From Hyphomicrobiales bacterium (GTDB lineage Bacteria > Pseudomonadota > Alphaproteobacteria > Rhizobiales > Xanthobacteraceae), in NCBI GenBank assembly GCA_017305665.1, contig JAFKKH010000032.1, forward strand, positions 1 through 64,000: DNA of 64,000 nt. The letters run 5' to 3'. Below are positions 8,782 through 17,593 of this stretch, in pieces. The position numbers and the translations under genes are program-made. The notes beneath the pieces were generated by a model. It did not search any database. It was given only the letters and a program-made list of their open reading frames with translations, and was not told the origin of the DNA. Positions within the stretch are counted from its first letter, which is position 1. Every line of letters starts with the position of its first letter.

Positions 8782-9567
8782 CTAGATCGACGCAATAAGC
8801 CCTCCGTCTATACGCACAACCGATCCTGTAATGTAGGACGCTTGGGTGCTCGCCAAGAATGCAACGGAGGCTCCATATTCTCGAGGATCGCCATAGCGTC
8901 CGATAGCGATTGCGGCCGTACTTTCGGTGCTGACCTGCTCGACCGAACGCGCTTCGCGCACGGCCTTGGCTTGATCCAGCGCGACGATCCGCTTGGTCGC
9001 GATGCGCCCCGGCACGATCACATTCGCCGTCACCCCATCGCGGCCGATCTCGCGAGCCAGTGTCTTCGACCAGCCAACCAGCGACAGCCGAAGCGCATTG
9101 GACACGGCAAGATTGGGGATGGGCGCGACCACGCCTGACGACGCACTGGTGATGACGCGGCCCCACTTCCGGGCGCGCATGCCGGGAACGACACGGTCGG
9201 AGAGCGTGATGCAGGACAGCACCATCGCTTCGAAATGCTTGCGCCACAGGTCTGCGGATTGGCCAAGGGCCGGCGTCGGTGGCGGGCCACCGGTATTGTT
9301 GACCAGAACATCGGCCGGTCCGAGCTGTGTTTCGATCGCGCCGACGTTCTGATCGATCGCATCGAGGTCGGCGAGATCCCAGCGGATCGCCATCGCGTCA
9401 CTGCCCAACGCAGCGACCTCGCGACGGGTCTCTTCGAGAGCACCGCCATCAATATCGCCGAGTGCAAGGCGTGCGCCTTCCTGCGCGAGCGCCAATGCGA
9501 TCGCGCGCCCGAGTCCGCCGCCTGCGCCGAGCACCAGCGCCGTCTTGTCCTTTAGTCCGAGATCCAT
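8782..9567 (-). CDS. SDR family oxidoreductase lacking the usual Tyr-x3-Lys pair
   Basis: A 261-residue Rossmann-fold dehydrogenase. The cofactor loop is GAGGGLGRAIA near residue 15 and NNTGG near 90 matches the NNAG motif. SASSGVV supplies the usual serine, but where most SDRs have YxxxK this one reads PNLAVSNALR, so both tyrosine and lysine are missing; this is seen in the atypical BKR-like SDR branch. The end, TGSVVRIDGG, is normal. It follows the RraA-like gene with a 24-base gap and probably shares its transcript. In this sugar-acid locus it could oxidise a 2-keto-3-deoxy acid, but the altered active site makes the reaction uncertain. Confidence 0.86.
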   Translation of the reverse strand: MDLGLKDKTALVLGAGGGLGRAIALALAQEGARLALGDIDGGALEETRREVAALGSDAMAIRWDLADLDAIDQNVGAIETQLGPADVLVNNTGGPPPTPALGQSADLWRKHFEAMVLSCITLSDRVVPGMRARKWGRVITSASSGVVAPIPNLAVSNALRLSLVGWSKTLAREIGRDGVTANVIVPGRIATKRIVALDQAKAVREARSVEQVSTESTAAIAIGRYGDPREYGASVAFLASTQASYITGSVVRIDGGLIASI

Positions 9568-9591
9568 CTTATTGTCCGATCTTTCGTCGTG

Positions 9592-10299
9592 TTAATTCGT
9601 GTCGCCCTTGAAGGCTGCGTAGCGTGCCTGGGCGTCCGCATTCGGCGGATAGAGGCCCAGCAAGGGAACCCCACGGCGTACCTCGGAGACGACCCACGCC
9701 TCGAAGCGCTCCTGTTTGAGCGCCGCATCGATCACCTGCTCGACCAAGGTTTGGGGAATGACGACGGCGCCATCCTCATCGGCGACAATGACGTCACCCG
9801 GAAAGATCACGACGCCGCCGCAAGCGATCGGCTCGTTCCAACCGACAAAGGTCAGCCCACTCACCGACGGTGGCGCAGCCGTTCCCTGGCACCAGATCGG
9901 CAGGCCGACCGACTGGACACCCGTGATGTCGCGCACGACGCCGTCGCTCACGACGCCCGCAACGCCAAGAATTTTCATCCGTTCGCAGAGAATGTCGCCG
10001 AATATGCCGGCATCCGTCACACCGAGCGCATCGACCACCACGATGCTCCCCGATGGCATGGCTTCCACCGCAGCCCGCGTCGACTTGTTCGATGCCAATG
10101 AAGCCGGGGTGGCCAGATCTTCCCGCGCCGGGAGGAAGCGCATAGTAAACGCCCTGCCGACCACGCGCCCGGCGCCATGCAACGGCTTGGCGCCGCGCAT
10201 CCATACATTCCGCAAGCCGTGTTTCAGCAACACCATCGTGATCGTGGCGGTGGTGACGTCCTTCAGCTTCTCGATCTCTATGCTGCTCATTCGTATCAA
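9592..10299 (-). CDS. RraA family protein (4-hydroxy-2-oxo-acid aldolase-like)
   Basis: A 235-residue member of the RraA/HMG-aldolase fold. The conserved block GDILCERMKILGVAGVVSDG followed by VRD near residues 100-125 is the metal and oxyanion site of this family; FPGDVIVADEDGAVVIP follows. RraA itself inhibits RNase E, but longer members in catabolic operons cleave 4-hydroxy-2-oxo acids to pyruvate plus an aldehyde or acid. Here it lies with a dehydratase, dehydrogenases and a carrier, which favours the aldolase role. It begins the leftward operon opposite the LysR gene. Confidence 0.88.
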   Translation of the reverse strand: MIRMSSIEIEKLKDVTTATITMVLLKHGLRNVWMRGAKPLHGAGRVVGRAFTMRFLPAREDLATPASLASNKSTRAAVEAMPSGSIVVVDALGVTDAGIFGDILCERMKILGVAGVVSDGVVRDITGVQSVGLPIWCQGTAAPPSVSGLTFVGWNEPIACGGVVIFPGDVIVADEDGAVVIPQTLVEQVIDAALKQERFEAWVVSEVRRGVPLLGLYPPNADAQARYAAFKGDTN

Positions 10300-10382
10300 T
10301 CCGACATGATCTGCTGCTGGTCGATGCTCCGGACTTGTCCGGCCGACCTTCGCCGTGAACGATTGAGCGATCCTGTTTTTTT

Positions 10383-10424
10383 GTCTAATTGAATTGGGAA
10401 TGGTCGTGATAGATAAATGGAATA
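10383..10424. promoter_or_regulatory. Candidate LysR operator, copy 1
   Basis: gtctaattgaattg...tggaata lies in the 137-base gap between the divergent RraA-like and LysR genes. A similar arrangement, gtctaatcgaaaattgaattg...tggaata, is found at 15523-15564 between the MFS and amidohydrolase genes. Shared bases at two divergent promoters of one locus suggest a binding site for the LysR protein encoded at 10437-11378. Confidence 0.5.
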
Positions 10425-10436
10425 TGGGAGGTCGCC

Positions 10437-11378
10437 ATGGATCCGATGCCCAATCTGGAAGGACGCTTGCGCCTGCGCCAATTGAAGCTGGTCGCAGCCA
10501 TCGGCGAACAGGGAACGCTGCGCAGGGCTGCCGGCAGCATCAACATCACGCAACCGACCGCGACCAAAATGCTTGCGGAGATCGAGGAAATTGTCGGTAG
10601 CAAGATGTATGAGCGTGGTCCGCGTGGGCTTACCGCCAATCCACTGGGGCGCGAATTGCTGTCCTTTGCCTTGCGCGTGCTGGTCGAATTCGAACGGCTC
10701 GGCGGCGCACTAAAAGCCCGTCAAAACGGATCGGTCGGCGAACTCGTCGTCGGCACCATTCTGGGAACGACCGCCGACGTCGTCGCGCGAGCCGTCGTTG
10801 CGATGAAGGAAGAGCGTCCACGCCTCACCATCAGGCTGCGAGGTGAAACCAGCGACAATGTGCTGTCGCTGATGGAGGCCCGGCGCGTGGACCTGGCGGT
10901 GGGCCGCTTCTTTGAAACGCAGCGACACGCGATTTTCGACTACGAGCACCTCGGCGAGGAGGAGCTTTGCCTTGTGGTGCGTCCGGAGCATCCGCTGTCA
11001 CGGAAAAGGAAACTGTCGCTCACCGAACTGGCCGACGAACGCTGGATCATGCATGCAGCGTCGAACCCCGCGCGTCAGGTCCTCGAAGCCGAGTTCGGTC
11101 GCGCCGGACTCTCGCAACCTTCCGACGTTATCGAAACCAACTCCATCCTCACCGCTCTGCAAATCCTGGAGCTCTGCGATACGGTGGCCATGCTGTCGCA
11201 GTCGCTGGTACGTGACCATCTCGCGCGCGGCCTGCTGCGGCGCTTGCCGGTGGCGATGGAGGCACGGATCGGCGGCTTCGGCCTGCTGACACGCCGGGGC
11301 GAGCCCCTGAGCGAACCGGCAGAGAATTTCGCCGCGCGTATCCGCGTCCTGGCGCGGAAATTGTCCGCGCGATCGTGA
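10437..11378 (+). CDS. LysR family transcriptional regulator
   Basis: A 313-residue LysR-type regulator: N-terminal helix-turn-helix (LKLVAAIGEQGTLRRAAGSI then ITQPTATKMLAEIE, residues 15-55) and a periplasmic-binding-like effector domain from about residue 95. A good ribosome site, GGGAGG, lies at 10426-10431. The recognition helix with NITQPTATKML is of the GbpR/galactose-regulator kind. It lies between the RraA-SDR operon and the dehydratase operon and probably governs both, with a sugar acid or its breakdown product as ligand. Confidence 0.9.
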   Translation: MDPMPNLEGRLRLRQLKLVAAIGEQGTLRRAAGSINITQPTATKMLAEIEEIVGSKMYERGPRGLTANPLGRELLSFALRVLVEFERLGGALKARQNGSVGELVVGTILGTTADVVARAVVAMKEERPRLTIRLRGETSDNVLSLMEARRVDLAVGRFFETQRHAIFDYEHLGEEELCLVVRPEHPLSRKRKLSLTELADERWIMHAASNPARQVLEAEFGRAGLSQPSDVIETNSILTALQILELCDTVAMLSQSLVRDHLARGLLRRLPVAMEARIGGFGLLTRRGEPLSEPAENFAARIRVLARKLSARS

Positions 11379-11387
11379 TCCGCGCGG
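11365..11387. terminator. Hairpin between convergent genes
   Basis: CCGCGCG (11365-11371) and CGCGCGG (11381-11387) form a seven-base GC stem around the LysR stop codon, 10 bases before the end of the convergent dehydratase gene. There is no T-tract, so it may only weakly stop transcription. Confidence 0.35.
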
Positions 11388-11396
11388 GTCTTGAAC

Positions 11397-13115
11397 CTAT
11401 CCGTCTGGGGTGCTGGCGCCGGTGAGAACCTTGAAGTCACAGCCCTGATCGGCCTGCAAGATCTGCTCGCGATACAGCCGCGCATATCCGCGCGCTGGCA
11501 TCGGCGGCGGCACGGCGCGATCTCGCCGATTGAGCTCCTCTTGAGCGACAACCAGGTCCAGGCGACGATCCTTGACCGACAGCCGGATGCGATCACCTGT
11601 TCGCACCAAACCTAATGGCCCGCCGGAGGCGGAGTCCGGCGTCACATGCAGCACGATCGTCCCGTAAGCCGTCCCGGACATGCGCGCATCCGAGATGCGG
11701 ACGATATCTTTCACACCCGCTTTTGCGAGCTTCTGCGGGATCGGGAGATAGCCGGATTCCGGCATCGCCGAAGCGGAGGTCGGACCGGCATTCTGCAGCA
11801 CCATGATATCGTCCGCCTGAATATCGAGATCCGGATCATCGACCCGGGCCGCGAGATCCTCAAGCGACGTGAACACCACGGCCCGCCCTTCCTTTTCGAA
11901 CAGGGTCGGATCTGCCGCCGCTCGCTTCAGGATGGCGCCGCGCGGCGCCAGCGAGCCGAACAGCGCGACAAGACCGCCATGCGCCTGCAATGGATCTTGC
12001 AGCGGGCGGATGACGTCTCTGTTGACATAGCCCGGCTCACCTTCGAGCCGCTGGCCGAGCGTCTCGCCGGTGACGGTCATGCAATCGAGATGCAGCAACG
12101 GCTTCAGTTCGCGCAGCACGGCGCCGACGCCGCCGGCGGCGTGGAAGTCCTGCATGTAATATGGGCCGGTCGGCTTCAGATTGACGAGCACCGGCGTCGT
12201 GTCCGACAGTTCGTTCAGGCGATTGAGATCGATCTTGATGCCGGCGCGGCCCGCGATTGCCGCCAGATGGACAATGGCGTTTGTGGAGCCGCTGAACGCC
12301 AGCAGCATGCGCAGCCCATTCTCGACCGATTTTTCGGTGACGATGTCACGCGTAGTCAGCCCGGCCTTCGCGAGCGCGAGCGCCGCGACGCCTGACGCTT
12401 CGGCAGCACGAATGCGATCGGCATGTACGGCCGGGATCGCAGCCGTTCCCGGCAACATCATGCCCATCGCTTCGACCATCGAAGCCATGGTGCTCGCCGT
12501 CCCCATTACAGCACAGGTTCCAGACGTCGTCGCCAGGTTGCCCTCAACCTCGCCGATGGTCTGGCTGTCGATTTCGCCGGCCCGGTATTTGGCCCAGAAC
12601 CGGCGGCAATCGGTGCAGGCGCCGAGCTGTTCGCCACGCCAGTTGCCCGTCATCATCGGTCCGGTTACCAGCTGGACACAAGGCATTTCGGCCGAAACGG
12701 CGCCCATCAACTGCGCGGGCACCGTCTTGTCGCATCCGCCGATGAGAACCGCAGCATCCATCGGTTGGCCGCGCAGCATCTCCTCGACATCCATGGACAT
12801 CAGGTTGCGGAAATACAGGCTGGTCGGTGTCAGAAAGGGTTCGCCCAGCGAGATGGTCGGAAATTCCAGCGGCAAGCCGCCAGCCGCAAGCACGCCGCGC
12901 TTGACCGCCGCCACCAGTTCGGGGACGCCACGATGGCAGTTGTTGAATTCCGAAAAGGTGGTCGCAATGCCTACCACGGGGCGCTTCAACAGGTTCTCCG
13001 AAAATCCCATCGAACGCGCCATCGACAGGCGCAGATATCGGGCGAAATCCGCATCGCCATAATTCGTCAATTTTCCCGAGAGCCCCTTCAGCGGGCCGGC
13101 GTCGGTCTCAGTCAT
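11397..13115 (-). CDS. IlvD/Edd family sugar-acid dehydratase
   Basis: A 572-residue Fe-S dehydratase. The three cluster cysteines are visible in GGCDKTVPA, GACTDCRRFW and SGTCAVMGTA, and the Mg-binding carbamylated-lysine region and AVHADRIRAAEASG are also present. The RYLRLSMARSMGFSENLL start resembles L-arabinonate/D-xylonate-type dehydratases rather than IlvD. The start is ATG 13115, overlapping the upstream dehydrogenase stop as ATGA; the frame runs open to 13262 but that part lies inside the upstream gene. It would turn an aldonate to a 2-keto-3-deoxy acid, the substrate type for the RraA-like aldolase. The exact sugar acid is unknown. Confidence 0.9.
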   Translation of the reverse strand: MTETDAGPLKGLSGKLTNYGDADFARYLRLSMARSMGFSENLLKRPVVGIATTFSEFNNCHRGVPELVAAVKRGVLAAGGLPLEFPTISLGEPFLTPTSLYFRNLMSMDVEEMLRGQPMDAAVLIGGCDKTVPAQLMGAVSAEMPCVQLVTGPMMTGNWRGEQLGACTDCRRFWAKYRAGEIDSQTIGEVEGNLATTSGTCAVMGTASTMASMVEAMGMMLPGTAAIPAVHADRIRAAEASGVAALALAKAGLTTRDIVTEKSVENGLRMLLAFSGSTNAIVHLAAIAGRAGIKIDLNRLNELSDTTPVLVNLKPTGPYYMQDFHAAGGVGAVLRELKPLLHLDCMTVTGETLGQRLEGEPGYVNRDVIRPLQDPLQAHGGLVALFGSLAPRGAILKRAAADPTLFEKEGRAVVFTSLEDLAARVDDPDLDIQADDIMVLQNAGPTSASAMPESGYLPIPQKLAKAGVKDIVRISDARMSGTAYGTIVLHVTPDSASGGPLGLVRTGDRIRLSVKDRRLDLVVAQEELNRRDRAVPPPMPARGYARLYREQILQADQGCDFKVLTGASTPDG

Positions 13116-14053
13116 TTGTCCCTCGGGTTCGGCTGGGTTTGTAGATAGGCGGCAAGCGACATCAGCCGTCGGTCGCGCCAGGCTTGACGGTCGGGGATGT
13201 CGGAGATCGAAAGATCGGCCCGGCGCGCCTCGGCAACGGTGGCGACCAGTTCCGCATCCCATTCACGGGGCGGCATCTGTCTCTGCAGGTTCTCGTACAA
13301 ACTACCATAGCGGGCGCAGAAGTCGCTGATTCCGCCGGGGGCATTCAAATCGACCGTTTCGAACGGCCCCATGAACGACCACCGTCGCCCCAGCGCGTGC
13401 TTCATGACGGTGTCGATGTCATCCGGGTCGGCGATCCCCGCAGCCACGATGCGGAACGCTTCGGCCAGCAACGCGCCCTGCAGACGGTTGAGCAAAAAGC
13501 CCTCGGCCTCGTGCTTGAGGGCCGCAACCTGTCGACCCGCGGACACCATCAGCGCCTGCGCACGCTGCATCGTCTCTACGGAGGTCCATGGCGACGGGCA
13601 CAACTCCACCAGCGGAAGCAGATGCGGCGGGTTGGCGGGATGCGCGACAAGGCATCGGTCCTTGCGCGTCAGATGATCCGTGAACGAGCTCGGCGCCATC
13701 CCGCTGGTCGAGCTCGCGATGATGGCATTCGGGTGCGCAAGATTGTCCAGTTCGACGAAGAGCTGCCGCCGGATGTCAAGTTTTTCCGGGCCATTTTCCT
13801 GGATGTAGTCTGCCGTCTCCACGGCATGCGCCATCGTCTCGGCCACCGACATGCGCGACAAAATCTCGTCAGGCATGGTGTCGATCACGCCCGCCGACAA
13901 CAGCTCTGCCAGTTGAGGACGAATGCTGGTGAGGGCTGCGCGGGCCACGCCCTCCCCGGGATCCCAGAGACGGACGCGGTGGCCCGCAGCAGCGAAAACG
14001 ATGGCCCAGGATGCGCCGATAGAGCCGGAGCCGACAATTGCAATATTCGTCAT
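13112..14053 (-). CDS. 3-hydroxyacyl-CoA dehydrogenase/CRYL1-like (L-gulonate 3-dehydrogenase type) enzyme
   Basis: A 313-residue NAD-dependent dehydrogenase. The N-terminus has IAIVGSGSIGASWA, residues 110-120 read IASSTSGM, and the catalytic histidine lies in AHPANPPHLLPLVEL, a motif typical of lambda-crystallin/L-gulonate 3-dehydrogenases rather than of fatty-acid enzymes. The C-terminal domain with ALGRRWSFMGPFE closes the active site. It overlaps the dehydratase by four bases and follows the MFS gene by 37 bases. In this context it probably oxidises a hydroxy acid brought in by that carrier. Confidence 0.87.
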   Translation of the reverse strand: MTNIAIVGSGSIGASWAIVFAAAGHRVRLWDPGEGVARAALTSIRPQLAELLSAGVIDTMPDEILSRMSVAETMAHAVETADYIQENGPEKLDIRRQLFVELDNLAHPNAIIASSTSGMAPSSFTDHLTRKDRCLVAHPANPPHLLPLVELCPSPWTSVETMQRAQALMVSAGRQVAALKHEAEGFLLNRLQGALLAEAFRIVAAGIADPDDIDTVMKHALGRRWSFMGPFETVDLNAPGGISDFCARYGSLYENLQRQMPPREWDAELVATVAEARRADLSISDIPDRQAWRDRRLMSLAAYLQTQPNPRDK

Positions 14054-14090
14054 GACGTGAACTTCAGCGCGTCCTGTCGTGGTAGGGTCT

Positions 14091-15410
14091 TTATTGCAGC
14101 GAGCCGTCGCGTGCCGTCTCGCGAAGCATCAGCACAGCGATACCCGACATGGCGGCGCCGAACATCACGAAGAAAGCAATCGAGATCGGCTGGCCCGTCG
14201 TCGCGATCAACCAGGCCGCGATGAACGGCGCAAATCCGCCGAAGATCATGGATTGTAGATTATACGCCGTGGTCAAACCGGTCATGCGTTTGGCGGTCGG
14301 AAACATCTCGACCAGCGATGCGGCAAGCGCGCCGAGGAACAGACCATTCATCGCGGCAAAACAGACATGGAGCAGGATGACGGAGGACGTCGAAGCGCCG
14401 AGCATCGCCTGGATCAGCGGATAGGCCAGCACAAAACTGAGCACACAGGATGCAAACAAACAGGTGCGCCGGCCGATGGCGTCGGAAAGAGCGCCCGATA
14501 TCACGCAGGTCGCCCCCATCACAAATGTCGCTAGAACCGTCGACCACAAAGCAGCGCTGGGACTCAGTCCGACATATTTCTGTCCGAAGGTCGGGAAGTA
14601 GCTGAGGAAGAGATAGGTCAGGATCGACTGCAGGACGGGAAACGCAAAAGCCAGCATCATTGTCTTCAGCATCGGAAACTCACCGGCTAAAGCCGCATTG
14701 CTCGGCTCCTTTGCCTCCTGATAGGCCGGCGTCTCGTCGACGCGGCGGCGGATATAGAGGCCCACGGGAGCGATCAGTGCGCCGAGCAGAAACGGCACCC
14801 GCCAACCCCATTCTTCCATCGTGGCCGATCCGAGCGCGGTGGTGAGGCCGGCCGTGACACCGGCGCCAATCAACTGGCCGACGCAAATGGCAAACGGATG
14901 GAAACTGCCGAACAGGCCACGGCGATTTGCGGGTGCCCACTCCACCAGGAAGGACGCAGCGCCACCCCATTCGCCGCCCGCCGAGATGCCCTGCATCAGC
15001 CGTGCGACCACCAGCAGCACCGGCGCCGCGAGACCAATCGTGGCATAGCTGGGCAGCAGGCCGATCATGCCGGTCGAGATGATCATCAGGGAAAATGTCA
15101 GCAGGAGTGCCGGCTTGCGCCCGTATCTATCGCCGAAGATGCCGATCAGGATGCCGCCGATCGGACGGGCGACGAAGCCCACGCCGAACACGGCGAAGGT
15201 CGCAAGCAGCGCTGCCGTCTCGTTGCCGGACTGGAAAAAGTGCTTGCCCAGAATCGCGGCCAGATAGGCATAGACCGTGAAATCATACCATTCCAGAACA
15301 TTGCCGACGCCGGCAGCGAAGATCGCGCGCCTGCGTCCCGATGCCCAAGCCGCCATCGACGCGTTCGCTGGAAAAGCCTCAGGTGTCGCCGTTGTCTGTT
15401 GTATCGTCAT
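14091..15410 (-). CDS. MFS transporter (metabolite:H+ symporter family)
   Basis: A 439-residue carrier with twelve membrane segments. The start GVGNVLEWYDFTVYAYLA, the loop motif FGDRYGRKPALL, and GISAGGEWGGAA place it in the MHS group (ShiA, KgtP, ProP relatives) that moves organic acids with protons. The start is ATG 15410 with a strong ribosome site, GGGGGAAGGG; the frame is open to 15515 but has no family features there. It is the first gene of the operon with the dehydrogenase and dehydratase, so its substrate is probably the sugar acid they degrade. Confidence 0.9.
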   Translation of the reverse strand: MTIQQTTATPEAFPANASMAAWASGRRRAIFAAGVGNVLEWYDFTVYAYLAAILGKHFFQSGNETAALLATFAVFGVGFVARPIGGILIGIFGDRYGRKPALLLTFSLMIISTGMIGLLPSYATIGLAAPVLLVVARLMQGISAGGEWGGAASFLVEWAPANRRGLFGSFHPFAICVGQLIGAGVTAGLTTALGSATMEEWGWRVPFLLGALIAPVGLYIRRRVDETPAYQEAKEPSNAALAGEFPMLKTMMLAFAFPVLQSILTYLFLSYFPTFGQKYVGLSPSAALWSTVLATFVMGATCVISGALSDAIGRRTCLFASCVLSFVLAYPLIQAMLGASTSSVILLHVCFAAMNGLFLGALAASLVEMFPTAKRMTGLTTAYNLQSMIFGGFAPFIAAWLIATTGQPISIAFFVMFGAAMSGIAVLMLRETARDGSLQ

Positions 15411-15522
15411 ATGAGCCCTTCCCCCTTTGAAATGAGTGCCAGCCGGTCCAATGGCGCCGCCGTTCTGACGATTTTCCATCGTCTTACCGGAACGGCGCGA
15501 CATTAGAACGGTCACAAGAGCT

Positions 15523-15564
15523 GTCTAATCGAAAATTGAATTGCTATGATCGCCATATGGAATA
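15523..15564. promoter_or_regulatory. Candidate LysR operator, copy 2
   Basis: gtctaatcgaaaattgaattg and a downstream tggaata mirror the site at 10383-10424. It lies between the divergent MFS operon and amidohydrolase gene, so one LysR dimer pair could serve both. The match is by eye. Confidence 0.45.
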
Positions 15565-15658
15565 CCTGACGATTGCCTGCGGCTGCGGCGGCGCGTAGGG
15601 AAGTGATCGACGCGAGGCTGCGTCCGGGTTCACGACGCAGCGCATGGAAGGACGCATG

Positions 15659-16543
15659 ATGATCAACTCCACGCCGGCAATTCCGGACTGCCCTGGTCCG
15701 ATTGCCGATACGAAGACACCGCGCCACGTGACGCCGCTAAACGCTTGCGACTGCCATTTCCATATCTTCGGGCCGTATGATCGGTTTCCTCTTGCTCAGA
15801 AGCGCGGCTACTCACCGCCGGCAGCGCCGGTCGCGCGTTATCAGCAACTCATGCACAAGCTCGGCCTCGGCCGCTGCGTCATCGTTCAGCCCAGCGTCTA
15901 TGCGAGCGACAATCGCGCGACGCTGGAAGCCGCACGACAGTTGAATGCACCGCATGACTGCCGGATCGTTGTCGTCATCGACGACACCACGACCCGGCAA
16001 GAGCTTCAGGCATTCCAACAGGCGGGGGTGCGCGGCGTCAGGCTGAATCTCGTCGCCGGCGGTGGACCGAGTCTCGATCTGGTGCATAACGTGGCAGACC
16101 GGATTGCGGACTTCGGATGGCACCTGCAAATCTATGCCGGCAGCCATATCATTGCGGAGGCCGCAGATAAGCTGGCCCGACTGAGTGTCGATCTTGTTAT
16201 CGATCATTTCGGGGCGCTTGCACCGAACGACGCGGTTTCAACTGATGCAGACGCAATCGTCCGATTACTGGAAGGCGGCCATTGCTGGATCAAATTAAGC
16301 GGCGGTTACATCTGCTCCGCATCGACCGCCCCATGGAGCGACATGACAGCCATCGCGCAACGCCTCATTCGCGCCTCCCCAGACAGGATTGTTTGGGGCA
16401 CGAACTGGCCACACCCTGTTCGTTTCAGCGCAATGCCAAACGACGGCGATATTATCGATGCGCTGCATGAGTGGATCGACGATCCCAGAATCGTTGAACG
16501 CATTCTTAGCGAAAACCCAGCGCGACTTTATGGTTTCGAATGA
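15659..16543 (+). CDS. Amidohydrolase family protein (2-pyrone-4,6-dicarboxylate/sugar-lactone hydrolase-like)
   Basis: About 294 residues, TIM-barrel hydrolase of the COG3618 type. The strand-1 metal/substrate motif is CDCHFHIFGP, VIDHFG is on strand 6, and the strand-8 motif is WGTNWPHP with asparagine where many relatives have aspartate. Relatives open lactones such as 2-pyrone-4,6-dicarboxylate or galactarolactone, which fits a sugar-acid locus that starts from a lactone. I chose ATG 15659 because AAGGA lies six bases before it; ATG 15644 and 15656 are in frame. It is divergent from the MFS operon. The asparagine could alter catalysis. Confidence 0.85.
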   Translation: MINSTPAIPDCPGPIADTKTPRHVTPLNACDCHFHIFGPYDRFPLAQKRGYSPPAAPVARYQQLMHKLGLGRCVIVQPSVYASDNRATLEAARQLNAPHDCRIVVVIDDTTTRQELQAFQQAGVRGVRLNLVAGGGPSLDLVHNVADRIADFGWHLQIYAGSHIIAEAADKLARLSVDLVIDHFGALAPNDAVSTDADAIVRLLEGGHCWIKLSGGYICSASTAPWSDMTAIAQRLIRASPDRIVWGTNWPHPVRFSAMPNDGDIIDALHEWIDDPRIVERILSENPARLYGFE

Positions 16544-16693
16544 ACACAACGGCGGCAGCGCCACCTTCCTGATTTCGTTCGAACGCTGAACATAAAGCAA
16601 GTCGATCGGAGGTTCGCTCTGCATCATGAGCACTCGTTGGATGATCGCCGCCAAGCGACGCACCAGCAAACGCCGCGTCGACCTCGAAATGCA

Positions 16694-17593
16694 CTACGTT
16701 CTGGCCGAAAACCGATTGAACGCGGTGAGAGTCTGCATCCGTGGCTCCACATCGCGAAGATAGATCTCGGTCTTGAGAAACGCGATCTCATCGTCGATGG
16801 CGCTTTCGCCGACGTCTATATACCACGACTTGGGCCGGCCATCAGTGCCATCGTTCCAGCGATAGCCGCGCCTTTTCAGCGAATCCTTGAGTTCGAACGG
16901 CGAATGCTCCGCCCAGACTCGCACTGTTTTCATTCTCGCGGTTTCGAGCAACAGCGCGAGCGCCGGCGCCCCCGTTGTAGGAAGGTTGAGCGCCAAGACT
17001 TCCAGCAAAGCGTGACAGTCATCGACGGCGCGATGCGCTTGGTGGAAGAAACCTGCACCGTGCAGCAGGTAACCGAGTTGCGCATCTACGAAGCCATTTT
17101 TGCGCCAATCTATCTCGGTTGCCGAACATCCCCAAGCCTTTTGCTCGAAGATGGGCCAATACCGCTCAACGAATTTCCGATCGAACCCACTATTGTGCGC
17201 AATGACTATCGCAGCGTCGCCGACGAATGCCGTCACGGCTGTTGCGTCGATCCGATGTCCCGCGACCATCTCATCGGTTATGCCGGTAAGATCCGTGATC
17301 TCAGCAGAGATCGGAACGGTCGGCTCGTTGAATGCTGAAAACGTATCTCTAAGGCCGGCAATCCGTCCGTCAGGTAGATAGTCGAACTTGATCATCCCGA
17401 ACTCGATGATCTCGTCCTTGGCGTGGTCGAGACCGGTCGTCTCGGTATCGAGCAGCACCGCTGTTTTGGAGCCTTGACCGAGGGGCGAGATAGATGGAAG
17501 CCGCGGGACCAGACGACGAAGAACGCGATAGTTGCCTGATTGGATCAATGCATCGGCCATCGCGGCCAGGTTCTCTGCGTCGTGAAGCATCAC
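16694..17593 (-). CDS. DnaQ-like 3'-5' exonuclease
   Basis: A 299-residue DEDDh exonuclease. Exo I is LLDTETTGLD (D49, E51), Exo II is IAHNSGFDRKF and Exo III is HRAVDDCHA; all four acidic residues and the histidine are present. The first 40 residues and the last 100 residues (a domain with RRGYRWNDGTDGRPKSWYIDV, a pattern seen in other DnaQ-like proteins) flank the core. The start is GTG 17593 or ATG 17590; the upstream 60-residue frame stops at 17590, so the genes overlap by up to four bases. It is the last gene of a minus-strand cassette with a zinc-ribbon protein, at the edge of a defence-like island. It is probably not the replicative epsilon subunit. Confidence 0.86.
   Translation of the reverse strand: MMLHDAENLAAMADALIQSGNYRVLRRLVPRLPSISPLGQGSKTAVLLDTETTGLDHAKDEIIEFGMIKFDYLPDGRIAGLRDTFSAFNEPTVPISAEITDLTGITDEMVAGHRIDATAVTAFVGDAAIVIAHNSGFDRKFVERYWPIFEQKAWGCSATEIDWRKNGFVDAQLGYLLHGAGFFHQAHRAVDDCHALLEVLALNLPTTGAPALALLLETARMKTVRVWAEHSPFELKDSLKRRGYRWNDGTDGRPKSWYIDVGESAIDDEIAFLKTEIYLRDVEPRMQTLTAFNRFSART

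Noticed and set aside
12181-13148. Long plus-strand frames opposite the IlvD/Edd dehydratase
   Set aside because: They overlap a clearly conserved gene on the other strand and show only the repetitive composition of antisense high-GC shadows.
16694-17593. DNA polymerase III epsilon subunit
   Set aside because: Too long, extra N- and C-terminal domains and an accessory-island context; more likely a stand-alone DEDDh exonuclease.
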